Shown here: positions 10,222-21,151 of the stretch, piece after piece | Layout: each line of letters opens with the position of its first letter | How positions within the stretch are numbered: the first letter of the stretch is position 1 | Source of the DNA: Volutella citrinella | Lineage: Eukaryota; Ascomycota; Sordariomycetes; Hypocreales; Nectriaceae | Direction of reading: 5' to 3' | DNA length: 64,000 nucleotides | Assembly: GCA_034401135.1 (NCBI GenBank) | Contig: JAWZSP010000007.1 | Span: 248,001-312,000 of the forward strand | Program-made: the position numbers and the translations under genes | Notes under the pieces: generated by a model | The model's input: the letters and a program-made list of their open reading frames with translations, nothing else | Databases searched by the model: none | Told to the model about the DNA's origin: nothing

Positions 10222-12609
10222 ATGCCTTCGCGCCAGGCCATCTACATCGACCCTGCTCTGTATCGCGAGTACGAGCAGGACCGTCGCGAAGAGGACGCCG
10301 CCATCGACACGGACAGCACCGTTAGAGGTGGCGCCGAGATCCCAGACATCCCCATCCGCTCCCAGAGTCTGTCCGCCGCGTACCTCGCCGACAAGATGGC
10401 GTCCGAGGCAGCACCCCGGAGGAGCAACTACCAGCCGCCCACCGTGGCAGACTCTAGGGCCGATGACGACGGCTGGAGGCCCATCCCGCCGAAGCTGAGG
10501 TCTGTTCCGTCTCTCCCTCGCCTATTTGATTGCTTGCTTCCATCCTTGCGACACTAAACTGACAGGGGATGAATGCAGCTTCTACCAGCATGACTCGCCT
10601 GCCATGGATAACCAGCCGGGCGATGGCATCGCGTCTCCTCGGCAGTTCAACCTCGACGCAAACCTCGACGCCGACCTCGATGCCCAGTCGCAGGTAGCGG
10701 TCCCCTCGTCGACGACATCCAAGAGCGCCATGTCGTACCAATCTTACGAATCGCCGCGGTCGTACCATGGGGCCTCGTCCATCTCGTCGCTGCACATGTC
10801 GACGGCGCTGCCACCGCTGCAGACCAAGGGCGGCAACGACCACGACGGACTCGAGCCACTGAGGGAGGAGGAGTTTGACCCGGCGTCGTTTGACCTGGTG
10901 GTGCCGGCGCACGCGCTGGGCAAGCAGTACACTCTCGAGACGCAGTCGGAGCTGCTCTTCTCGGTCAAGCACCTGGCCGTCATCTTTGAGGACCCCGTGC
11001 TGCTGCAGCGCTTCACAAACTTCTTGTCATCATCGCGGCCCGACTCAGTGCCCGTGCTAGCCTACTACCTGGATACACTCAAGGCGCTCAAGGCCATTGA
11101 CTACGCCAACGCGCTGACGGGGGCGCTGCAGAGCATCGATGGGCTCGGCTTCACGGCGGACCCTGTTGCTAGGACGGTCAATGAGGCGCTGCGTGCGAGG
11201 GCCGACGAGACGTTTGAGCAGCTGGCGAACCAGGACCTGCCGGCGTACATCACGCACACGTACATCCAGACGGTCAGCATCACCATCAAGCGTCGCATCA
11301 CCGACACGCTGTCGCCCCAGCTGCGGGACATGTCGGAGGGGTTGGCCGAGGTGTTTTGTCTGACAGACCCGTCACGGCCAGACAATCCGATTGTGTTTGC
11401 AAGCGAAGGTAGGATGCCCTGTCCGTGACATGCAGTCTCCCCCCCCTGCTAACTGACATAGAATTCCACCGGACAACGCAGTACGGCATGAACTACGTGC
11501 TCGGACGCAACTGCCGGTTCCTGCAGGGCCCCAAGACGAACCCGTTCAGCGTCCGGCGGATCCGCGAGAAGTTGGAGGCGGGCAAAGAGCACTGCGAGAC
11601 GTTCCTCAACTACCGGCGCGACGGGTCGCCGTTTGTCAACCTGCTCATGGTGGCGCCGCTGTTCGACTCTCGCGGCATCGTGCGCTACCACATTGGCGCG
11701 CAGGTGGACGTGTCGGGCTTGGTCAAGGAGTGCTCGGGGCTGGACTCGCTGGCGACGCTGCTGGACCGGGAGATGCCGCCGACACACCCGGGGCCGATGC
11801 AGCCGGTGCAGGAGCAAGCCGAGAAAAAAGACGAGTTCCAAGCCCTCGCCGAGATGCTCGACCTCTCGGAGCTCAAGACGGTGCGCGAGTCGGGCGGCGC
11901 CCTGCACCGCATGCAGCAGGAGGACGTCGGCCAGACGGACTCGGTGCCGGCCAACTGGAACAAGCCCCGGCTGCTGATCCGCGACGACTCCACCATCAAC
12001 CGCCGCCTGTCGGACCCCATCCTTCAGGAGCCCGCCGCCAGCACCCTCCGCGGCGGCCGGCTCAGCGGCGTGTACCAGCACTACCTGCTCGTGCGGCCGT
12101 ACCCCAGCCTGCGCATCCTGTTCGCGTCGCCGTCGCTGCGCGTGCCCGGCATGCTGCAGAGCTCGTTCCTGTCGCGCATCGGCGGCTCCAACCGCGTGCG
12201 CGACACCCTCACCCAGGCGTTTGCCGACGGCCACGGACTGACGGCAAAGGTGCGCTGGCTGTCCCGGGCTGACCTGCACACCCAGCCGGGCCATCGCGCG
12301 CGACACTTGAACCACCAGGGCCACGGCGAAAACGGGGGACAGCCCCCGCCGCCGTCGCAAGGCCGCAACCGCTGGATCCACTGCACGCCGCTGCTGGGGT
12401 CAAACGGTGCGGTGGGCGTGTGGATGGTGGTGCTGGTCGATGACGAGGCCGAGCCCTCGACGAGACGCATCCGTCGCGAGGCGCCTCCAGTGCAGCCGTA
12501 CCTGACGCCGCACCGGGGGACGCAGCCGCAGGAGCAGGAGCACGATGAGGACACGATGAGTCTGAGCAGCTTTGCGGCGGCGCATCGGCACATGGATGTG
12601 CGGGAGTGA
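10222..12609 (+). CDS. RGS-LOV blue-light photoreceptor (BcLOV4-like)
   Basis: Three exons (10222-10499, 10579-11408, 11462-12609) encode 751 residues. Residues about 190-340 hold an RGS-type helical bundle (FEDPVLLQRFTNFLSSSRPDS is its opening). At about residue 358 a PAS/LOV core begins, with the flavin-adduct motif GRNCRFLQGP (reactive Cys near residue 385), followed by FLNYRRDGSPFVNLLMVAPL and GAQVDVS. An acidic and helical linker leads to a second conserved C-terminal domain (about 570-710), with YQHYLLVRPYPSLRILF and GRNRWIHCTPLL. This order matches the fungal RGS-LOV photoreceptors described from Botrytis (BcLOV4), in which blue light drives binding to anionic membrane lipids. All LOV core residues seen are canonical, so light sensing is expected; the RGS partner is unknown. 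Confidence 0.88.
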
Positions 12610-12880
12610 GCTGATACGCATCCGAGAAGGGGACGGCGTAATGAACGGCGTCGCACGCTTGATGAATTGAACGACTTTCTTGTAGTAGTGGCGTTGTGAG
12701 GCTGTCGTGGTTAGTTAGAGGCCGTACCGGGCCACCCTTGGATAAGTATTAATGTGTGCGGATCACAGAAGTCGACCTTGCCTCTGTGTTGTGTGTAATT
12801 ATAGTCAACTATCGTCTGATCAAGATATGGGTATATTAGATCATTAAACATTACTCTCGTACACAACGCACGCATTCAAT

Positions 12881-13798
12881 TCACAACTCCAGCAAAGCGT
12901 ACCATAGCATCACCGCTGTGGCCACACCCCAACCACCTACACTCAACCGTCCCGCCGCATTCTCCTTCTTCTCTCTCGGCGGACAAGGCACCGGGGTATC
13001 TGTCCGCCCCCAAAAGCACGCCGCAGAAGTCATGGACGCCGAGATGCTCGCCGCAGCCGCCGCATCCACCTTCGCGCCGCACGGGTTCACGCCTGTCTGG
13101 TTCCCCCCCGACGACAGCGTGCAGCTGCCCTCGTTGAACGAATTCATCTGCCCCAGCCCGACGGCGCAGGGCTTGTCCTCGTCCAGCACGGCGCACGAGT
13201 CGCTGATGGCGTCGCTCCACTTCACGCCAGACGGCACCTTCAGCGACCCTGTGACATTCAGCGCCAGCGACGGCCCGACCTTGCAGTATTCGTCAGCCGA
13301 CGCGGCAACCGGGTCCATCTCGCGCGTCGCGTTGTGGGCCGTGGTGAAGACGATGCCGTCGTTTGTGGTGTTTCCCACGAGCCAGTTCCTGGACCCAGAT
13401 TTCCGTGCAACCTCGAGGGAATCGTCTGTGCAGTTTGTCCACCCGATGTGCCACACGAACAGGAACTTGTCCTCCACATTAAAAGCCTCGGAGCTCCCGG
13501 TGGCCAGATAGGTCGTCTCGTTGTCGCCGAAGCTGCGCTGGTGGAAGTCCCAGCTCCTGCTGTATGCTATCCGGCCCATGTCGCTGTAGGGCCAGACCTC
13601 GAGGTCGATTCTCGGTCGCACGTACTTCATGAGATGCGTGTTCTGGATGCCGAAGACGATGGGCATGAGCGGTGACGGCTTGTACGTCTCGTTTCGGGGG
13701 AATATGAGGCTGATTTCGAGGGTGCCTGTGTCGCTGTCGGCCGCGGTGGCGAGCGGAGCGCATGCCAGGAGGGCCAGGAGGCCTGAGAAGAAGCGCAT
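12881..13798 (-). CDS. secreted, probably GPI-anchored DUF7136-like protein
   Basis: A single exon encodes 305 residues. It opens with a signal peptide (MRFFSGLLALLACAPLATAA), then a domain beginning TGTLEISLIFPRNETYKPSPLMPIVFGIQN with WDFHQR and paired cysteines, which I associate with the fungal DUF7136 family of secreted proteins. Several N-glycosylation sequons are present (NET, NCT, NTT, NAT, NVT, NQT). The C-terminus is small-residue rich, then ends in a hydrophobic stretch (GGWGVATAVMLWYALLEL), the pattern of a GPI-attachment signal. Function is unknown; a surface or wall location is inferred. It lies tail-to-tail with the photoreceptor gene and heads a run of three secreted-protein genes on this strand. 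Confidence 0.78.
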   Translation of the reverse strand: MRFFSGLLALLACAPLATAADSDTGTLEISLIFPRNETYKPSPLMPIVFGIQNTHLMKYVRPRIDLEVWPYSDMGRIAYSRSWDFHQRSFGDNETTYLATGSSEAFNVEDKFLFVWHIGWTNCTDDSLEVARKSGSRNWLVGNTTNDGIVFTTAHNATREMDPVAASADEYCKVGPSLALNVTGSLKVPSGVKWSDAISDSCAVLDEDKPCAVGLGQMNSFNEGSCTLSSGGNQTGVNPCGAKVDAAAAASISASMTSAACFWGRTDTPVPCPPREKKENAAGRLSVGGWGVATAVMLWYALLEL

Positions 13799-14270
13799 GG
13801 TGGAAGCGTGATGGCGGGCGATGGACGCTAGGGAGTGTTGTCGTGGAGCGTGAATCTGTGGCTGTCTGTTGCCGCTGTTGTGGTTGCGGGCGTGATGCCA
13901 AATCTCGGATTGCGCGACATTGTGAAACAGGCAGTCGACAGTTGAGGCGGAGCAAAGGGGATGGAATAGTCAAACGGAATTGTCTGCCGGGGTGCCTTGC
14001 CAAGATGCATGGGTCATCTCGTAGTGTCGCCAAGATGATGGTGTCTGAAACGGGCAATTCTTGTGCATATAGCGGGGCGCGATGCCAACATTTAGTCCAT
14101 CCATATGCATTTCTCACTATGGGAATCATATTGAGATTCTTGTTGATCGATGGGACTACTGGAAATGATTAAGTTGTCACCGCCATCACTGCATAACATC
14201 CTGGGTCTCGTTTCCAAATGGACCTTGACATCATCTTCTGGAATACGGACAACTGTACTAAACCAATCAG
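13799..14270. other. intergenic gap, no gene seen
   Basis: This separates the DUF7136-like gene from the lectin gene downstream on the same strand. It should include the DUF7136-like promoter. No coding signal is apparent. Confidence 0.5.
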
Positions 14271-15299
14271 CTAGTCACTAACCCACAGAGTCCCAGTCGT
14301 CCCCCGACCAAACACAGGCAGCCCCTCGCGCGGATCCAGCGCGGGCGGATCCGTGATAATCCCGCCCAGACTGTTCCAGCCAGACCAAGCCGAGCCGCTC
14401 CATTGATTGTACTGGCCCGCGTTGGCAGATCCCTGGATAGCCACAGTAATCTTTCCGTCCCGGGCCACGGCTGCCGGGTCCGACGCGGCTTTGCCCCCGA
14501 GGCTGTTCCATCTGGGCCCCCATGCGCTCCCGTTGAACGTCTTCTGAGCGATTGTGTTGTCCGCCGCCCTGACAAAGACGTCGATCGACCCCGCCTCTCG
14601 CGAGACGGGTGTGATGTCGCCCATGGCAAAGGCCCCCAAGCTCTTCCAGCCTGCCGTCAGAGACCTCGTCCACACTGCATTATCAGTACCCCTAGCAAAG
14701 ACATCGACGCTGGTGCCACCAGCGACAACCGCCTTGGGCGAGCTGAAGATGACACCGCCGAGACTCCTCCAGTCGCTCCAGCGGTTGCCATCCCACGCCT
14801 TGTGCCAGAGCGCATTGTCCATGCCCCGGACAAACAAGTTCAGGCGGTTCTCCCCTGTAGAAACGGCGCTGATGTCCCCGATAATCTGGCCGCCCAGGCT
14901 TCCCCAGCCGCTCCAGCGGGCACCGTTCCAGTTCCGGGTCCAGCAAGCGTTGTCGGTGCCGACGGCAAAGATGTCGATCCTATCCTTGCCCCATGAGACG
15001 GCGGCGACGTTGCTGTAGATGATGCCCCCGAGGGACTCATAGCTCTCCCCAGCGGGGATCCATGGCGAGTCACCCTCCTTCCACTTGTGGATTACGTCGC
15101 CCTGGGGGCCCTTGAGAAAGAGGTCGGTCCGGCCTTCTTCCCATGAAACCGCAGCCGGCACTCCTGTGGCCAGCGTTAGAGGGTGGACTTTGATGGGTCG
15201 TCATTGCAGTTTCTTACCGTAGGAGAATGTACCGCCAATGCTCCGCCATGCTGCAGCTGTCCCGGCCGCGCACAAGCAGAGGGCGTGAGAGACCTTCAT
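14271..15299 (-). CDS. secreted seven-bladed beta-propeller lectin (PLL-like)
   Basis: Exon 1 begins at ATG 15299 and encodes a signal peptide ending near TAAA, followed by [11 protein letters not shown] short intron (GTAAGA...CCACAG) joins it to the long exon ending at 14271. The mature protein is built from about 45-residue repeats of the form VSxGxxRxDxFxxGxDNAxWxxxWxGxxWSxWxSLGG: six full units plus a split one. The N-terminal piece (WRSIGGTFS) and the C-terminal piece ([16 protein letters not shown]) complete each other, the usual 'velcro' closure of a seven-bladed propeller. This is the architecture of the Photorhabdus PLL/PHL lectins and their fungal relatives, which bind fucosylated or O-methylated sugars. 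No enzyme motif or membrane anchor is seen. Ligand and role (defence, recognition, adhesion) are not known. Confidence 0.82.
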
Positions 15300-15385
15300 G
15301 GCGTTGACTAAATAGACTGTTTATTTCTGGAGTGTTGTTGAGCTTGTCAGTCTGACTGCAACATGTGGAATTGGTGCCCTTGCTC

Positions 15386-15391
15386 TTTATA
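15386..15391 (-). promoter_or_regulatory. TATA box of the lectin gene
   Basis: On the minus strand this reads TATAAA, about 87 bases upstream of the lectin ATG, a usual fungal spacing. No experimental support. Confidence 0.45.
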
Positions 15392-16365
15392 GACGCTGGG
15401 ATGTCTGCCTTTGGTGACAAAAGAGATGGCCCTGATGAGGAATGCAAAGGTTTTGGCTTGACCGCGAATATGCTTGTCTGGTGACTGAGGACCTCCCTTT
15501 ACATGTGATGTCACATTTGAGCAGAACCCAGTCTCAAAATGCACACTCATTCCTTTGCAGCGATGGCGACATTTGGCTATATATGATGCTAAACAAGCAA
15601 GTCTTTCTGTCTTATTGTCTACCTTTGCAATAGAGCAGTACAGCGGTATCTTGTGATCATTTGTTCCATTAGGAAAGTCGTGTCGCAATATTTCCCAGCG
15701 ACTGGACCCCCTACCGATAGGGCATTCATGCCGTGACCTTAAGGGCAAGAGAGCCTGAGAGAAGCTTCGCTATCTCAGTTCCTCGCGCCGTCTGGTGGCT
15801 GGGACTGCGACTGCGGCCCTGTGACCCTTGAGCTGAGCAAGGGGAGCGAGACAGCCAATCCATCTGCCGCCCTTGCCAAACGTGCTCGCCAGGCGTCGGC
15901 TCACCAGCCCCCGTGCGGGCTATGCTGGGAATTTTAATTCCTTGTCTGATACATGCTGATGAGCTCCAGTAGCTTCTGGATATGGCCTTTTGCATGTTGG
16001 ATTCCCATTGCCGGCAAAAGTCCATGGTAGTTGTCGCACGCATTCCTTCGCAGCCCAGGGACGGCTTTGCTCTTGCTGGGTCTTCCCGTAGAATTGGTGC
16101 AATCCTCCCTCCCTGATTTCACAGGCCGTTTTCTTGTTCTGCTCGTGAACTCCATCTTGTCACACGTCGCTCAAATAGGTGCTGACACGATGCTCGCTGG
16201 ATGAATGTTGATATTATTTAAACTTGAACTAATTACAAAGAAACCCGAAGGATAATATGCTCGAATACCTATTACGGCTGCGTCTAATTATTGCATGCAT
16301 TGTTGAAGTGAAGTGAATTGCTGGACCACCTGGTCCACCACACAGCGTGACTCGGTCACCGTCTC
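15392..16365. other. intergenic gap, no gene seen
   Basis: The region lies between the lectin promoter and the stop codon of the metalloprotease gene. I find no conserved domain or RNA gene here. Confidence 0.5.
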
Positions 16366-18877
16366 TTATAGACACAACATGGCTATGGCTCCGGCCAGCA
16401 GCATCAGGCCGGCCTGATTGACGGAAGAGCTCGAGGTGACAACCGGCGGGGGCGTAGACTTGGGCGCCGTCGTGTTGGTCGAGCCTCCGGGAGGCTTGCC
16501 CGGAGCGGATCCGTCGCTGCCGCCGGGGGTCTTGCAGCTGCTTCCGGTGCAGGGCTCAGTGCCGGGCTTCTCAGTGCCAGGCTTCTCGGTGCTGGGCTTC
16601 TCAGTGCCAGGCTTCCCCGTGTCGCACTTGTCACCAGTGCACGCCGGGCTCTTCTCGATGCGGCAGTTGGCCGAGCAGCCGTCGCCGGGGATCAGGTTAC
16701 CATCGTCACACTCCTCGCCGAGCTCCTTCTGGACGATGCCGTCGCCGCACATGGGCTGGTGGGTGCAGCACTCCTTGCACGGGACGCCGGGCTCGATCTT
16801 GCAGGTTGAGGAGCAGCCATCGCCGTCGATGTTGTTGCCGTCGTCGCACTCCTCGCCCATGCCGGGCTGGACGATGCCGTCGCCGCACCGGCCCTTGCGG
16901 ATGGGGCACGAGGGGCAGTTGGGCACCGGGTCGGGCTTGGGATCCTTGGGGTCTGGCTTGGGGTCCTTAGGCTCAGGCTTCGGGTCCTTGGGATCGGGCT
17001 TGGGGTCCTTGGGATCCTTGGGGTCGGGCTTCGGATCATGGTCCCTCATCTTCTCCAGCTTGCACTTGGACGAGCAGCCATCGCCATCAACCACATTCCC
17101 ATCATCACACTCCTCTCCCTTCTGCAGCACGCCGTCGCCGCACTTCTCAATCTTGCACTTGGACGAGCACCCGTCGCCGTCAACCTTGTTCCCGTCATCG
17201 CACTCCTCGCCCGCCTGGACGACACCATCGCCACACTTCTCCAACTTACACGTCGCGGAGCACCCATCGCCGTCGAGATTGTTTCCGTCGTCGCACTCCT
17301 CGCCGCCCTGAAGAACGCCATCGCCGCAGCTTTCAAACTTGCACGAGGCAGAGCACCCGTCACCGTTAACATTGTTGCCGTCATCACACTCCTCACCCTT
17401 CTGCAGCACCCCGTCGCCGCACTTTTCAATCTTGCAGTCGCTCGAGCAGCCATCACCATCGACGTTGTTTCCATCGTCGCAATCTTCATGAAGCTGTCGG
17501 ACACCGTCGCCGCACTTTTCAATCCTGCAGGTGCCGGAGCAGCCGTCGTTGTTGAAGAAGTTGCCGTCGTCGCATTCCTCGCCCTTTTGGAGGTATCCGT
17601 CGCCGCACCAGGGCTTCTCGCACTTGGGGTTGCACACGTCCCAGTTCAGGAGGAACTCGCCACCGTGGTCGCACTCCTCATTGGCGGCCACGATGCCGTC
17701 GCCGCACGCGCTCTTGAAGCAGCCCGGCGCGCAGTCCTTGTCCGAGTCACACTCCTCGCCCTTGTCGACCTTGTCGTCGCCACACACGCCCGTCGTCTTA
17801 CATTTGGTCGGGTACCACTTGCACACTCGGTCTGCGTCCTGGCGACTGGGCCAAAGGCGCCTGCTGATCTCGAAACCCGAGGGGGCGCCATCGAGCGTCA
17901 CTTGTCGGACTCCGTCTATCAATTTGCCGAACGCCTTCTCATAGTACTGCATGCAGCTGAGGAGATCATACGGACCGTCCCCGCCGTCACTGTTGGGCTT
18001 GAATTGCGGCTCAAAGTTGTACAGCTCTCCCGCCTCAACGTTGTCCCTGAGGAACTTCATCTTGGTATCGCGATCCGATCGCATCTGCTCGTGGTCGAAT
18101 CCCATGGCATGTCCAAGCTCGTGCACGGCAGTGAAGGCATCGCAGAATCCTTTCTTGTCCCCCGGCTGACCCTTGATCTGCATCGATACCCTCGTCAATT
18201 GACCTTTGCGGAATCCAATACTAGCAAAGCACACCCCTTCGTTGTTGCTCCTGAAGATCATTCGGGAGTGGAGTCCCTTTTCCTCGAACAAGGCCCTTCC
18301 GTTGCTGGGGTCAATGTCCTCCACGAACCTGTAGAACGGGACGACGTGCTCCCAGCGCCTAATGGCCTCGTCGACGACGGCCTTCATAATGTCACGGCTT
18401 TTCTTGCTTTCGTACCGATAGAACAAGACGGCGTCGGGCCAGGGAACGCCTTGGGCATTGGTAAGGGCTCGCTTCTCGCCCGCTCGCTTCGAGACTGCTC
18501 GCTTCCTGCTCACGGTGCCGTTGATCCGATACGATAGGAGGTTCTCGACTGATCCGACGTGTACATCGCCGTAGGCAATGGCCTCTCCATCAAGGTCGTA
18601 GTAGCTGATAGTTTGGACGCCGGCAGGGAAGTAGTTGGTAATGCAGTTGATGCTTTCGGGGTCTGAGCACTCGTCAGGGATCTCCAGCGTCACAACCTGC
18701 TTTTGCTGGTTTCCACCCGTGAGAGGCTTGGAGCTGTCAGTCGAGTGCCACGTTATCAATGCTGGGAAGCAGAAATGCTCTTACGTCTTGATTGAAACCC
18801 GAGTCATCGGTTTGCGTCTGGGCCAGGCATGTGCACCAGAGCATTGCCCAGAGGCAGAGAAGGAGATGTCGCGCCAT
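16366..18877 (-). CDS. secreted astacin-like metalloprotease with DUF4215 cysteine-rich repeats
   Basis: Exon 1 (18877-18785) encodes a signal peptide ending near CLAQ. An intron (GTAAGA...CCAG, about 80 bases, with a CTGAC branch) leads to the long exon from about 18705. The product is about 810 residues. A metzincin domain carries AVHELGHAMGFDHEQM (HExxHxxGFxHE) and the Met-turn SCMQYY. It is followed by ten roughly 33-residue repeats of the pattern CGDGxxQxGEECDDGNNxDGDGCSxxCKxEK; eight are clear and the first two divergent. A Lys/Pro/Asp-rich linker separates repeats eight and nine, and a Thr/Glu/Pro tail leads to a hydrophobic end that looks like a GPI signal. The repeat is best known from myxobacteria and other bacteria ('Myxococcus cysteine-rich repeat', DUF4215). 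The enzyme would act outside the cell or on its surface; its substrate is unknown. Confidence 0.86.
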
Positions 18878-20223
18878 GGTGGTTGCCCGGCTTGCAGATG
18901 ATGCAGTTGTTGCAAACGAGAGACGGCTGGCAACACAGCATGTAGGTGTAGATGTTAAATAAAACCAGAGAGGCCTTGACACCTGAAGATGATAATGATC
19001 AGCTCGGGTAGACAGTCGTTACTCATTAGGTAACCGAGCCAAAAAGGGCGTCGCCACCTCCTTGCTGTCACCTGAATCGCAGACTTTGCCAGCAAAGACT
19101 AGCTGTTGGAGAGCAGTAAGCATAAACTGCTACCTAACTATTGGCAAGCCTCAGTCCCAAGATGGGATGGATGTCGTTCAGCTGGGTAGCCCTGCATACC
19201 CGACGTACTCTCGATTCGCCTGTTAGCGCCCTAGTCGGCGCCATCTCGCCCTCCGTCAGCCCCTGGCATCTTGTGGAGATGAGGCACAAGTTTACAACGC
19301 TCAACGCGGGGCCTCTGCGCGGTTAAGCTGCCAGGCATCGTGTTTTCCTGGTTCTGCTTGGACATGTGATGCCGTAGATATATTATGGCTATGATTTATT
19401 TCGTAAATGTGCTGATGAAACCCATCGACTGCCCGTGGCCTGGGGCTGATGGACTCTCAGTGCCATCCACACCACTTTCAACGCTAGCGACTGTTACACT
19501 CTGGGGGCTGCAGCTCGAAAAAAGCGTGAAAATAAGCATACCTGATTGTTGTGCGCTAGGCCTGGAACCCCTGAAGCGATTCAGCTTGGCCAGTCAGCCC
19601 TGCGGGGAGCGGCATGCTCCAATCAGCAGCCATCACCAACATCATGATCCCTGCCTCCCAAGACCGCCACTTAGAGTCTAGACCATGGCTTTACCTAATT
19701 ACATCGCAGGTGGTGCCGCCAGAACAGGACTGTGTAGCTGTCCGACAAGCCAGCGAAGCGAGGCAGACTCAAGAATCTTGTCCCCCGCATTCGTGTGTGC
19801 GGAATTAGCCCATTGCCCAACCACGTAGCGTCGGATGCGAGGGGTTCCGGGTCAAGCTGCGGCCGATGAGCCGAGTTCTATCACATCCCCAAGATGCTAG
19901 AATATGGGAGCGCGCCCAAATACGAGTGCCGGACCAATGAATTCATTTCAAGGGAACGGCGTGACCGAGATCCAGCGACTTGAGTCTGCCTGGCGCCTGG
20001 ATTCATGATCCCGTGCTGTGCTTGGCGCTCTAAATACCATCTGCCGCGTCCAGTTGGTGCAGTGAACCCAACTGATACGACCTGGAGGTATTCCCAAGAG
20101 AATGATTTCCTGGACCAAGGGAAAAGCATCACAATGCCGAAAACCCCGCAAGGGGTGTTAGGGGCGTCCATGTATCCGCTATGGACCGAAGAAATATTCC
20201 GACCCGATTTTAAGCATAAAAAG

Positions 20224-20272
20224 AAAACAATGTCATGCGCTTGCGATTCATGTAGCGTCCCCCTTCGTCCCC
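20224..20272. repeat. imperfect direct repeat, copy 1
   Basis: About 49 bases sharing AAACAATGTCATGCGCTTGC followed by GATTCATGTAGCGTCCCCCT. They recur in altered form 250 bases downstream, in the same orientation. Confidence 0.6.
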
Positions 20273-20475
20273 CCAGCCCCTGGATGTGGCGTTGTAACCA
20301 CATGCCCGACGTGGCGGTTAGGGCGCCAGACGCCAGGGAGGCCGAGGGCTGAGCGCCACGGCGGCAAGACGCACATGTCGGGTGGCATTGCAGAAGTTTG
20401 AACTGGCTCGAAACTCGTCGACAAGGATCTTGAACGTGAATGCGATCTGTCTTCCTTAATCGTATACTAGGCCTT

Positions 20476-20526
20476 GAAACAATTGTCATGGGCTGGCGAT
20501 TCATGTATCCTCCCCCTTGATTCCCT
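20476..20526. repeat. imperfect direct repeat, copy 2
   Basis: Second copy: AAACAATTGTCATGGGCTGG, then CGATTCATGTATCCTCCCCC. It differs from copy 1 by a few substitutions and a one-base indel. It could be a remnant of a small mobile element, or a duplicated regulatory block. Confidence 0.6.
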
Positions 20527-21151
20527 AGAGGCTTGACAATGTTGCATCTGTCGATCTATCTTAGCAGATCGATTTCCTGAGTTCGAAAGTACTATAAACA
20601 AGATCCTGATGGATGGCTATAATAACAAACAGGATTTCCTTATGGATATCTTTCAACGTGATTCTCTTTTCAAGTCATACCGCTGGCTGCGTCCATTGTG
20701 GAAGGTGTTTCGTCTTCTGTAGTAATAGCTAGAAAAGTTCAAGGACTTGGATATTTGATATATGTACTATAGGAGATCTTCGGCAAATATCTCCAAGACG
20801 CTCGTGAATAGATTTAGCATTTTAGTAAGGGATACCAATTTGTTCAGAGGGTGAAGGAGGGTGTTTTAGGTAATCACTGGACAGTAAGCTCCCGTCAGCA
20901 TCTGTCGGTGAGGTACGTACTCTAGCAAAACAATTGCCGGCGCGGCTCATTGGCCAAGTAGGTATCCTTTGCCAGCAGTATCTACGTCGACGCCTGATGG
21001 GTGCCTAATATTGATGCAGCGGTGAGTGGGTTCTCCATTTGAGCCTCATCCTTCCTCAGGGATTCTGCTTGCACCGAACTTCGCAAACCTCCCCGGTTAC
21101 ATGTAGGTGCTATATCTCTCGATCAACCCAGCCATTTCCATCTCCGGTCCC

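Larger units (their letters stand above)
18878..21151. other. 2.3 kb intergenic region with an imperfect direct repeat and an AT-rich end
   Basis: No credible gene is seen. The part from about 20530 to 20900 is clearly more AT-rich than the surrounding sequence. An imperfect direct repeat is described separately. A 207-residue open frame on the minus strand (19881-20504) lacks any recognisable feature and overlaps the repeat, so it is not called. Confidence 0.45.

Noticed and set aside
11449..12381. 310-codon open frame antisense to the RGS-LOV gene
   Set aside because: Arg/Ala/Val-rich shadow of a GC-rich coding exon; the plus strand has a clear LOV domain.
16418..18537. Long plus-strand frames antisense to the astacin-like gene
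   Set aside because: They mirror the cysteine-rich repeats in another frame and have no independent features.
19881..20504. 207-codon minus-strand open frame
   Set aside because: No recognisable motif and it spans one of the direct repeats; not supportable as a gene.
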